The notes beneath the pieces are model-generated. The model ran no database searches, had not been told where the DNA came from, and worked only from the letters and a program-made list of their open reading frames with translations. Of a stretch of 19,059 nucleotides of DNA, positions 7,148 through 14,132 are shown piece after piece. Every line of letters begins with the position of its first letter. Positions within the stretch are counted from its first letter, which is position 1. Made by a program: the position numbers and the translations under genes. Source of the stretch: Flammeovirgaceae bacterium UBA2786 (GTDB lineage Bacteria; Bacteroidota; Bacteroidia; Cytophagales; Cyclobacteriaceae); the NCBI GenBank assembly GCA_002352225.1, contig DEIA01000014.1:1-19059 (forward strand), read 5' to 3'.

Positions 7148-8485
7148 TTAGTCTTTACCACGGGTTTTTAATACTACCGTTTCGCCTACCCAGCAAGAGA
7201 TAGATTTTGATTCGCCTTCTTTCCAGTTTAATTCGAATAATTCAGTTACAGAAGGGAATTGAGCGCGGGCCAAATTCATTTTTTGCTGATTACCAGAGCG
7301 GGCATACATGTCGTATGCGGCTATATAAACCAAACGATCTTCTGCAAGACTTTGACTCTTCTGGCAATCTTTGAATGAACCTAGGTATAAGTCCCCAATT
7401 TTTTCATAACCTTCTTTGCTGGCAGAGTTTGCTGCTAATGCTTTGCGATAGGCTTCGCGGGCAGCTACCTTACTTCCTTTTTGAGCCAGCAAGTCGCCCA
7501 CCAGAATGTTTGAAGCTTCTTTGTTTTCAGCAGATGGAGCCAGTACTGCGGCTTCGTTGGCAAATATCTCAGCTTTGTTAAGGTCTCCCTTTTTAGCATA
7601 AACACGGGCCATGTTAATAGCCAATCCGTAATCCGGGCTTTCCTTATGTATTGCTTCGGCAGCTTCTAACCAAAGCGGATCTTCAATGCAACCACCGGTG
7701 GTCATATAGGTAAAGATTTTCTTAGCTACAGTCAGATCGGCAGGGTTCTGCTTAAATTTTGGTGCAAGATTTTTCTTAACAAAATCGCAGTCAATGGTTA
7801 CACCGCATTTTGGTAAAATATCATCTACACCACTCTTTACGCTCTTCAATCTATCCACATCGGCTTGTTTGTTTGCTTCCTGAGCCTTTTTGATTTTCGC
7901 GTCAATTACAGCAGACAATCTATCGTAGCGTTGCAAAATTTGCTCTTCTGAAAGATTCTTTAACAAAGCCACGTTAAGTTGAATCACTTTCATATAAGAG
8001 AGGAGGTTGTTATCGGCCACATTGTTACCACTGATTTCATACACCTTATCATACAGGGCCAATACCTCAGCGGTTTTAGCTTTATTTTGTGCATTGAAAA
8101 TAGCAGATGAGGTAGCTTTGCGGTTAAGTACATTCACTTCGTCACCGCAATTGGTAACACGCAAATCGTATAACAACATTAAGGAGTCAATCAATACTTG
8201 TTTTTTAACCGGATCTTTTTCAGCTACAGCCAAATTGTTATAGATGTCCGCTGCATCAATGTACAATTTGGTGTTCCACTGAGGCGCGGCTTTTAACATC
8301 CATTGTAGTGGAGCTACCGCAGCTCTATAATTTTTCTGAGTTTTAGCATCGTCATAAAGTGCAACTTTTTCTTCTGCAGTAGCTTTGTCTTCAGGCCATT
8401 TAAATTCCTTACACTGACCAAAGCCTGCAAATGCACCAAAGGAAAGAGCCAACAACAATACCGATGATCGCAAGTTCATTTTCAT
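7148..8485 (-). CDS. Secreted tetratricopeptide-repeat protein
   Basis: The 445-residue protein has an N-terminal signal peptide (basic start, hydrophobic core LLLALSFGAFAGF, likely cleavage near residue 23), so it acts in the periplasm or at the outer membrane. The rest is alpha-helical. Recognisable TPR-like repeats lie around residues 282-370: SPDYGLAINMARVYAKKGDLNKAE, then a unit with LVGDLLAQKG, then one with YRKALAANSASKEGYEKIGDLY. Earlier helices (50-115) are degenerate repeats. Several cysteines (residues 25, 113, 227, 233, 266 and two nearer the C-terminus) could form disulphides after export. It lies 28 bases downstream of the barrel gene and is probably on the same transcript, so the two may act together. 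TPR proteins usually hold protein complexes together; no partner can be named. An alternative start two codons in (MNLRSS) is possible. Confidence 0.85.
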   Translation of the reverse strand: MKMNLRSSVLLLALSFGAFAGFGQCKEFKWPEDKATAEEKVALYDDAKTQKNYRAAVAPLQWMLKAAPQWNTKLYIDAADIYNNLAVAEKDPVKKQVLIDSLMLLYDLRVTNCGDEVNVLNRKATSSAIFNAQNKAKTAEVLALYDKVYEISGNNVADNNLLSYMKVIQLNVALLKNLSEEQILQRYDRLSAVIDAKIKKAQEANKQADVDRLKSVKSGVDDILPKCGVTIDCDFVKKNLAPKFKQNPADLTVAKKIFTYMTTGGCIEDPLWLEAAEAIHKESPDYGLAINMARVYAKKGDLNKAEIFANEAAVLAPSAENKEASNILVGDLLAQKGSKVAAREAYRKALAANSASKEGYEKIGDLYLGSFKDCQKSQSLAEDRLVYIAAYDMYARSGNQQKMNLARAQFPSVTELFELNWKEGESKSISCWVGETVVLKTRGKD

Positions 8486-8513
8486 TTTGTTCTAGGGTTT
8501 AAGTCTAAATAAT

Positions 8514-9794
8514 TTAATCAAATCTGCGCTTAATAAACCAAAATTGATCGTTAATCGTAACACCAAAGTAAAGCTTAAAATAGTTCTCTTCAATGGTGTG
8601 GTCTTGCACCGTTCCCCGCCTGCCTACTTTAAAAGCGAAATCCAGGCTTGAAATTCTGCTCACCGGCATACTTAACCCAAAATTAATGCCAAAATCATCC
8701 ACAGGCTTACCGTTAATCAAATACGGATATTGTTCAAAACTTACACCTGTTCGGTAAGTCATTCGCTTCAGATACCCGCTTAAGGCCATAGGGTCTGGAG
8801 TAAATTCGCCTCCAAGCGCTACGCGCCAGCTATCTGTAGCGTTTTGCGAATTTCCGAAGTAATCGCGAAACAAACTGTTTTTCAGATAAGAATAATCAGC
8901 CCCTATCATCCATTTTTCGCCTTTACCGAACGACATGCCCACCGTAAACGATTGGGGCAAGGTAATGCTGCCAGGTTGATTATTGGTAAGTGTGGTTGAA
9001 TCAACCACACTACCCGATGAGTTTCTTCTTTCTATGCGGGTATAGTATTCGGTGTTTAATTCTGATTTAAAATTATAGACGGCACCAATATTAAACCGGT
9101 AGTTTTTATTAAAGAGGGAGTCTTCATGAAATGAAACCCCAAGTGAAAAATTAAAATCTTTTATGTAGGTACGCTCATATATTGTTGGCGAATATACGAT
9201 GGGTGTGGCGGCTGCGGGAAGGGTGTTTGTATATTCATTTATGATGGAGCTAAACAAGTATGTAGCCCGAACGCCAACCGAAAAATTTTTATTGAGCGCT
9301 ACACCATTGGCCCAAAACACCTGGTTTACCCCACCTTTGCCGGTTTCCTGAACATCAACCAGGTTAGCGCTGCCCTCAATTACATCGGTATAATTAGTGC
9401 GGTAGTTAACTCCGGAATAAGGAGCAAGGCCAAACGATGTAGACCATTTTCCCATCTTAACCGGAAAGCCCATCATTAAATAATTCAAATTACCATTGCC
9501 GCTGCTCTCGGTCGGGCCATTACCTTTAATTTTATTGTATTGGCCAATAAAGCCACCTTCAAAAACGGTAAACCGGTTAAAAACCAGCAGGGCCGGGTTT
9601 TGATTATTCAGATAGAAGTATTGTGGATTACTAACGCCTACACCAGCCATACCCTGATTATGTGCAAGACCATTTCCGTAGAAATCACCAATGCCCCTAA
9701 AACTGAACGGAGTGTTTGCGGTTTGGGCAAAAACACCCGAAACCAATAAAAATAACCCGAATGTGAGTGTGAGATTCCTTCTAAAATTCTGCAT
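8514..9794 (-). CDS. Outer-membrane beta-barrel protein, function unknown
   Basis: I choose the ATG at 9794 (426 residues), because it gives a clean signal peptide: basic MQNFRRN, a hydrophobic core and a VFA cleavage site before Gln24. The upstream TTG at 9824 would add ten residues in front of it. The mature part has many alternating amphipathic strands rich in Tyr, Phe, Gly and Asn. It ends in EENYFKLYFGVTINDQFWFIKRRFD, as expected for an outer-membrane barrel. The opening NTPFSFRGIGDFYGNGLAHNQGMAGVGVSNP and later YLNNQNPALL recall FadL/OmpP1-like barrels of Bacteroidota, in which a plug-like N-terminus contains NPA. I do not claim a transport substrate. It heads a transcript with the TPR gene, behind a good promoter at 9842-9872. 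Confidence 0.82.
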   Translation of the reverse strand: MQNFRRNLTLTFGLFLLVSGVFAQTANTPFSFRGIGDFYGNGLAHNQGMAGVGVSNPQYFYLNNQNPALLVFNRFTVFEGGFIGQYNKIKGNGPTESSGNGNLNYLMMGFPVKMGKWSTSFGLAPYSGVNYRTNYTDVIEGSANLVDVQETGKGGVNQVFWANGVALNKNFSVGVRATYLFSSIINEYTNTLPAAATPIVYSPTIYERTYIKDFNFSLGVSFHEDSLFNKNYRFNIGAVYNFKSELNTEYYTRIERRNSSGSVVDSTTLTNNQPGSITLPQSFTVGMSFGKGEKWMIGADYSYLKNSLFRDYFGNSQNATDSWRVALGGEFTPDPMALSGYLKRMTYRTGVSFEQYPYLINGKPVDDFGINFGLSMPVSRISSLDFAFKVGRRGTVQDHTIEENYFKLYFGVTINDQFWFIKRRFD

Positions 9795-9841
9795 GTTGGC
9801 GTAAATCCTGTTCAAACCGGTCAAAACGAGATCGGGGGTTA

Positions 9842-9872
9842 CAAATATGGCGTGTTTAAGCTTGTTTTCAAA
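9842..9872 (-). promoter_or_regulatory. Promoter of the barrel-TPR transcript
   Basis: On the minus strand TTTG (9872-9869) and CATATTTG (9849-9842) are separated by 19 bases. This matches the Bacteroidota consensus TTTG-N19-TAnnTTTG except for the first base of the second box. The predicted start of transcription near 9835 leaves about 40 bases before the chosen ATG at 9794. Confidence 0.52.
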
Positions 9873-9989
9873 AGAAGATAATTCTCCCCGTCAAAATAAC
9901 TCTTAGGTTTTCATATTGTTGTATTACTCTGGAGATCAAATTTTGAATGGGCATTATGCTACAAATTTTCTCTCAAATTGATTTTAAAA

Positions 9990-9997
9990 TACCTTTG
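9990..9997 (+). promoter_or_regulatory. -7 box of the amino-acid dehydrogenase gene
   Basis: TACCTTTG matches the Bacteroidota TAnnTTTG box. Nineteen bases upstream stands TTTC (9967-9970), one base off the TTTG consensus. Transcription would begin near 10004, just before the ATG at 10016. It would exclude the longer reading-frame start at 9947, so it helps decide the start. Confidence 0.42.
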
Positions 9998-10015
9998 GCT
10001 ATTAAAGTTTATAGG

Positions 10016-11245
10016 ATGAAAGACCTGCTGAAAAAGTTTGAGAGTAAGCCCGCAGAGATTGTGTTTGAGTGGAAAGATGCTGAAACTTCGGCAGAAGGGT
10101 GGGTGGTAATTAACTCATTGCGCGGTGGCGCAGCAGGGGGAGGCACGCGCATGCGTACAGGGTTAGACAAACGCGAGGTTGAATCGCTGGCCAAAACAAT
10201 GGAAGTAAAGTTTACGGTTTCAGGGCCACCTATTGGTGGGGCAAAGTCTGGAATTAATTTCGACCCGAACGATCCGCGCAAAGAAGGTGTGTTACATCGC
10301 TGGTATGCGGCTGTTATGCCCTTGTTGAAATATTACTATGGAACAGGTGGTGATTTGAATGTAGACGAGATTCACGAAGTAATTCCGCATACCGAAGATG
10401 TAGGCATCTGGCACCCGCAGGAAGGTGTGTTTACCGGGCACTATAAACCAACCGAACCCCAAAAGGTAAATCGTATTGGCCAGCTGCGGCAAGGGGTAAT
10501 TAAGTTGATTGAAAGCGAAGGGTACACACCATCATTAAATAAGAAATATACCGTAGCCGATATGTGTACAGGTTTTGGCGTAGCCGAGGCGGTTAAGCAT
10601 TATTACACCTTATGGGGTGGTAATCTGCAAGGCAAACGGGCGGTGGTGCAGGGCTGGGGCAATGTGGGTGCGGCCGCAGGGTTTTACCTTTCGCAGATGG
10701 GGGTAAGTATTGTAGGTATTCTTACCCGTGAAGGGGGCCTGATCAATCAAAAGGGATTTACGCATGAAGAAATTTGCGAACTTGTTTTAAATCGCGATGG
10801 CAACAAATTGGTAACAGATGATTTGCTGCCCTTCGATATGGTAAATCAAAAAATATGGGATCTTGAGTTTGAGGTATTTGTTCCGGCTGCTGCTTCGCGA
10901 TTGGTTACGAAAGACCAGGTTGACAGGATGATCAATGCCGGGGTAGAAGTATTTTCATGTGGGGCCAATGTACCATTTGCTGATCCGGAGATTTTTTTCG
11001 GGTCAACTGGTTTGTATGCTGATGAAAGAGTTTCCATCATACCTGATTTTATTGCTAACTGTGGTATGGCGCGCGTGTTTGCCTACTTTATGGAAAGAGA
11101 GGTAAGCATGACCGATGAAGCAATTTTTACCGACATTTCGAATACGATTTTGAAAGCTTTGCAAAAAACATATTCGGGCAACCATAAAAAAACGAGACTT
11201 GCACAAGCCTCGTTTGAAATAGCGTTAAAGCAATTGGTTAATTAA
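10016..11245 (+). CDS. Glu/Leu/Phe/Val dehydrogenase family enzyme
   Basis: With the ATG at 10016 the product has 409 residues (MKDLLKKFES...). The frame continues upstream to 9947, but a promoter-like box lies there. The N-terminal dimerisation/catalytic domain contains GGAAGGGTRMR, MEVKFTVSG with Lys65, PIGGAKSGI with catalytic-type Lys77, and GGDLNVDE with the likely catalytic Asp113. The C-terminal Rossmann domain has GWGNVG (213-218) for NAD(P), then VFVPAAASRLV and CGANVPFAD. Such enzymes reversibly deaminate an L-amino acid to its 2-oxo acid with NAD(P)+ in the cytosol. Which amino acid is not clear: the length suits glutamate dehydrogenase, but motifs such as CGANVPFAD and EDVGIWHPQEGVF differ from textbook glutamate and leucine enzymes. 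The stop codon overlaps the stop of the convergent antiporter gene. Confidence 0.88.
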   Translation: MKDLLKKFESKPAEIVFEWKDAETSAEGWVVINSLRGGAAGGGTRMRTGLDKREVESLAKTMEVKFTVSGPPIGGAKSGINFDPNDPRKEGVLHRWYAAVMPLLKYYYGTGGDLNVDEIHEVIPHTEDVGIWHPQEGVFTGHYKPTEPQKVNRIGQLRQGVIKLIESEGYTPSLNKKYTVADMCTGFGVAEAVKHYYTLWGGNLQGKRAVVQGWGNVGAAAGFYLSQMGVSIVGILTREGGLINQKGFTHEEICELVLNRDGNKLVTDDLLPFDMVNQKIWDLEFEVFVPAAASRLVTKDQVDRMINAGVEVFSCGANVPFADPEIFFGSTGLYADERVSIIPDFIANCGMARVFAYFMEREVSMTDEAIFTDISNTILKALQKTYSGNHKKTRLAQASFEIALKQLVN

Positions 11246-12633
11246 GCCGGTGGGTGCACGGCCAGATAAGGCTGTATAATAAGGTATACGATGGCACCGG
11301 CAAAATAACCCAGCATGGCCAGCAACGAGATTCGTTTCAAATACCAGATGAAATCAATTTTCTCTATACCCATAGCAGCTACACCAGCCGCTGAACCAAT
11401 AATTAAAATACTACCTCCGGTACCTGCGCAATAAGCCAGGTATTCCCACACCATATGGTCTGTGTAATACACATCCATATTATACATACCCATGGAAGCA
11501 GCTACCAACGGTACGTTATCTACTATTGCTGATAGTAATCCGATTAATGTTACAATTATCCGTTGGTCACCTAAGGATGTATCTAACCAGCTGGCCAGGT
11601 GATGCAGTACCTGCATGGATTCTAGCGCACCCACGGCAAGTAAAATGCCTAAGAAGAAAAGCACACTTGGCACATCAATCCGTGTAAGCGCACCGGCCAC
11701 AGTATAGTTTTTCTTTACGGCCTCATCAAGATCGGGGTTTATTAATTCGGAGACTACCCACAATACGCCCAACCCTAATAAGATACCGGTATAGGGAGGC
11801 ATGTGGGTAATTGTCTTAAAGATGGGAACAAAGATCAACGCACCAACCCCTAAGAATAACATGAGTTTGCCTGACCTAACGGTGGTATCATGCACAAGTC
11901 CCTCATGCGTATTTGTTTCTCCCAGTGTTCCTTTGAGGGTTAAGTTTAGATAAAGAAGGGGAACAAGCATGCAGGCAACACTTGGCAGGAATAGGGTAAC
12001 CATAATATTGCCAGTAGTGACCTGGCCTCCAATCCAAAGCATGGTAGTGGTAACATCGCCAATGGGCGTCCAGGCGCCACCGGCATTGGCAGCAATTACA
12101 ATCATACCGGCAAAAAACAACCGCATGTCTTTATTCGCAATTAGTTTGCGTACCAGCGAAAGCATAACAATGGTGGTTGTCAGGTTATCGAGTACCGCAG
12201 ATAAGAAAAAGGTTACCCAGCAGATAATCCAAAGTAGCACTTTCGGATTTTTTGTTTTTATCCGATCGGTAATAAACTTGAAGCCGTGGTGAGCATCTAC
12301 CAGTTCAACAATGGTCATGGCACCCAATAAAAAGAACAGGATTTGAGCGATGCTGCTCAGATGTTCGGATAACTCAAAAGCAACAAATTCACGATACAGT
12401 TCCCCGCTGGTTAGGGCATTAAATTTCTCGCCCAACTCCACTTTTAAAATCTCCAGAAAAGAGGTGTAGGAATTACTTTCTGTAACCGAGGTACTTGGGT
12501 CTGATAAAATGAAGAGTGTCCAGCAGATAACACCGGCCAGCAGAGCTGAGGCGGTTTTGTTAATCTTAATAGGATGCTCCAGTGCGATGGCAATGTAGCC
12601 GATTACAAAAACAATAATTATCAATGCCTCCAT
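11242..12633 (-). CDS. nhaD: NhaD-type Na+/H+ antiporter, paralogue 1
   Basis: The 463-residue polytopic membrane protein matches the NhaD/ArsB-type ion transporter superfamily. Landmark segments are EHPIKINKTASA near the N-terminus, SAVLDNLTTTIVMLSLVRKL, NAGGAWTPIGDVTTTMLWIGGQ, FFLGILLAVGALES, SAIVDNVPLVAASMGMY and GTGGSILIIGSAAGVAAMG. The two DNLTTT/DNVP segments form the inverted-repeat transport core, where Asp and Asn residues handle ions. NhaD exports Na+ (or Li+) in exchange for protons in the inner membrane. Compared with the neighbouring copy at 12714 it carries a 32-residue insertion after the second helix (roughly residues 44-83, rich in Ser, Thr and Glu) and lacks that copy's histidine-rich loop. 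Both genes read the same way 80 bases apart, so this one may be the downstream member of a two-gene unit. Its stop overlaps the stop of the convergent dehydrogenase gene. Confidence 0.93.
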   Translation of the reverse strand: MEALIIIVFVIGYIAIALEHPIKINKTASALLAGVICWTLFILSDPSTSVTESNSYTSFLEILKVELGEKFNALTSGELYREFVAFELSEHLSSIAQILFFLLGAMTIVELVDAHHGFKFITDRIKTKNPKVLLWIICWVTFFLSAVLDNLTTTIVMLSLVRKLIANKDMRLFFAGMIVIAANAGGAWTPIGDVTTTMLWIGGQVTTGNIMVTLFLPSVACMLVPLLYLNLTLKGTLGETNTHEGLVHDTTVRSGKLMLFLGVGALIFVPIFKTITHMPPYTGILLGLGVLWVVSELINPDLDEAVKKNYTVAGALTRIDVPSVLFFLGILLAVGALESMQVLHHLASWLDTSLGDQRIIVTLIGLLSAIVDNVPLVAASMGMYNMDVYYTDHMVWEYLAYCAGTGGSILIIGSAAGVAAMGIEKIDFIWYLKRISLLAMLGYFAGAIVYLIIQPYLAVHPPA

Positions 12634-12696
12634 GCAGGGGTAAGTTTAGGTTTTTCTTAATTAATGAAATTTCGGAAAAACTCGTAATACCCCAGC
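12634..12696 (-). other. Nested inverted repeat before nhaD paralogue 1
   Basis: The spacer between the two nhaD genes can fold as an outer 9-base stem with one mismatch (GCAGGGGTA at 12634-12642 with TACCCCAGC at 12688-12696). Inside it is an inner 7-base stem (GTTTTTC at 12650-12656 with GAAAAAC at 12675-12681). The internal loop is 7 by 6 bases and the terminal loop 18. On the minus-strand transcript the structure ends directly against the ATG at 12633. It has no U-tract, so it is not a standard terminator. A role in translation or RNA processing is only inference. Confidence 0.4.
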
Positions 12697-12713
12697 AGAA
12701 GTGCCAAAGAAAT

Positions 12714-14018
12714 TTAATGGACGGCTAAATAAGGGTAGATTATGAGGTAAACGATGGCTCCGGCAAAGTAGCCAAGGGCTGCAAGCCACGAGATTTTTTT
12801 CAAATACCAGATAAAATCTATTTTCTCCATACCCATAGCGGCAACTCCGGCTGCAGAACCGATGATCAAAATACTACCCCCGGTACCCGCGCAATAAGCC
12901 AGGTATTCCCAGATCATATGATCGGTTGGATAAGTCTCCATACTATACATACCCATGCTGGCAGCCACCAGGGGCACGTTATCAACGATGGCAGATAGAA
13001 TTCCAATGAGAGTAATGATAATCCGATTATCTTTTAATGTGGTGTCCAGCCACGAAGCAAAATGGCCGAGTATTTCCATAGACTGGAGTGCACTTACGGC
13101 CAATAAAATACCCAGGAAGAAGAGTACACTGGGAACATCAATGCGGGTAAGGGCGCCAGCGGCTGTATAAGGTTTCTTCTCGGCTTCGTCCATGTCGGGG
13201 TTAATAAGTTCTGAGACTACCCACAAAACACCAAGGGCAAGCAGCATTCCTAAATAAGGTGGAAGATGGGTAACCGTTTTAAAAACGGGAACTGAAATAA
13301 GACCGCCAATACCCAGGAAGAGCATAGCCTTTGAACCTTTAATGGGGCCATTGTGCGATCCATGGCCATGGGCTTTTTCCCCGCCTTCAGCGTGAGGCTG
13401 CCCAAGTTTTCCTTTTAAGGTAAACTGGAGATATACTAATGGCACGATGAGGCACACAATGCTTGGCAGTAACAAGGTCTTGATAATGTTAACAGATGAA
13501 ATCTGGCCCCCGATCCAAAGCATAGTTGTAGTAACATCGCCAATGGGCGACCAAGCGCCACCGGCATTAGCGGCAATTACAATCATGCCTACAAATGTAA
13601 GTCGCATGTTTTTGTTGGGTACTAATTTTCGTATGAGCGATACCATCACAATAGTGGTTGTCAGGTTATCGAGTATAGCCGAAAGAAAGAATGTAACCGA
13701 GCAAACAACCCAGAGTAGCGTTCTAGGGTTCTTTGTTTTGATACGATCGGTGATAAACCGAAAGCCCTGGTATGCATCAACTAATTCAACAATAGTCATA
13801 GCGCCCATCAGAAAAAACAAGATGCCTGATATCTCACCCAGGTGCTCGTGTAATTGTTCTCCTATATGTTCAATTGATTCGGCAGAATAAAGTGCATAGA
13901 TTGTCCAGCACAATACCCCAGTCAAAATTGCAGTAGCTGTCTTATTGATTTTTATCGGATGCTCCAGCGCAATGGCCAGGTAGCCTACAACAAACGTTAC
14001 AATTACAATTGCCTCCAT
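12714..14018 (-). CDS. nhaD: NhaD-type Na+/H+ antiporter, paralogue 2
   Basis: The 434-residue protein is clearly paralogous to the 11242 gene along its whole length. It has the same N-terminal EHPIKINKTATA, SAILDNLTTTIVMVSLIRKL, NAGGAWSPIGDVTTTMLWIGGQ, SAIVDNVPLVAASMGMY and GTGGSILIIGSAAGVAAMG blocks. It exchanges Na+ or Li+ for protons across the inner membrane by family assignment. Two differences stand out: no 32-residue insertion near residue 45, and a polar loop at residues 207-224 with His209, His217, His219 and His222 among Gly and Glu (bases 13347-13400). The paralogue has only two histidines in the corresponding, shorter loop. The C-terminus is IYPYLAVH. The 114 bases upstream, up to the aspartate kinase gene, show no clear terminator and only weak promoter-like sequence. 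Confidence 0.93.
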   Translation of the reverse strand: MEAIVIVTFVVGYLAIALEHPIKINKTATAILTGVLCWTIYALYSAESIEHIGEQLHEHLGEISGILFFLMGAMTIVELVDAYQGFRFITDRIKTKNPRTLLWVVCSVTFFLSAILDNLTTTIVMVSLIRKLVPNKNMRLTFVGMIVIAANAGGAWSPIGDVTTTMLWIGGQISSVNIIKTLLLPSIVCLIVPLVYLQFTLKGKLGQPHAEGGEKAHGHGSHNGPIKGSKAMLFLGIGGLISVPVFKTVTHLPPYLGMLLALGVLWVVSELINPDMDEAEKKPYTAAGALTRIDVPSVLFFLGILLAVSALQSMEILGHFASWLDTTLKDNRIIITLIGILSAIVDNVPLVAASMGMYSMETYPTDHMIWEYLAYCAGTGGSILIIGSAAGVAAMGMEKIDFIWYLKKISWLAALGYFAGAIVYLIIYPYLAVH

Positions 14019-14132
14019 TTTTTAAAATGTTTAAAAAGCAGACAATATAGAGCCAATCCGGCTAGAAGAGGAGTTATAAAAGAATTAGAAGTGAGGAGAG
14101 GTAAAACCAACCCTTATTTCTGACAGAATTCC

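Noticed and set aside
11969..13890. Two similar antisense reading frames (plus strand 11969-12292 and 13447-13890) within the two nhaD genes
   Set aside because: They resemble each other only because the sense genes are paralogues. They have no promoter or start context and no recognisable domain.
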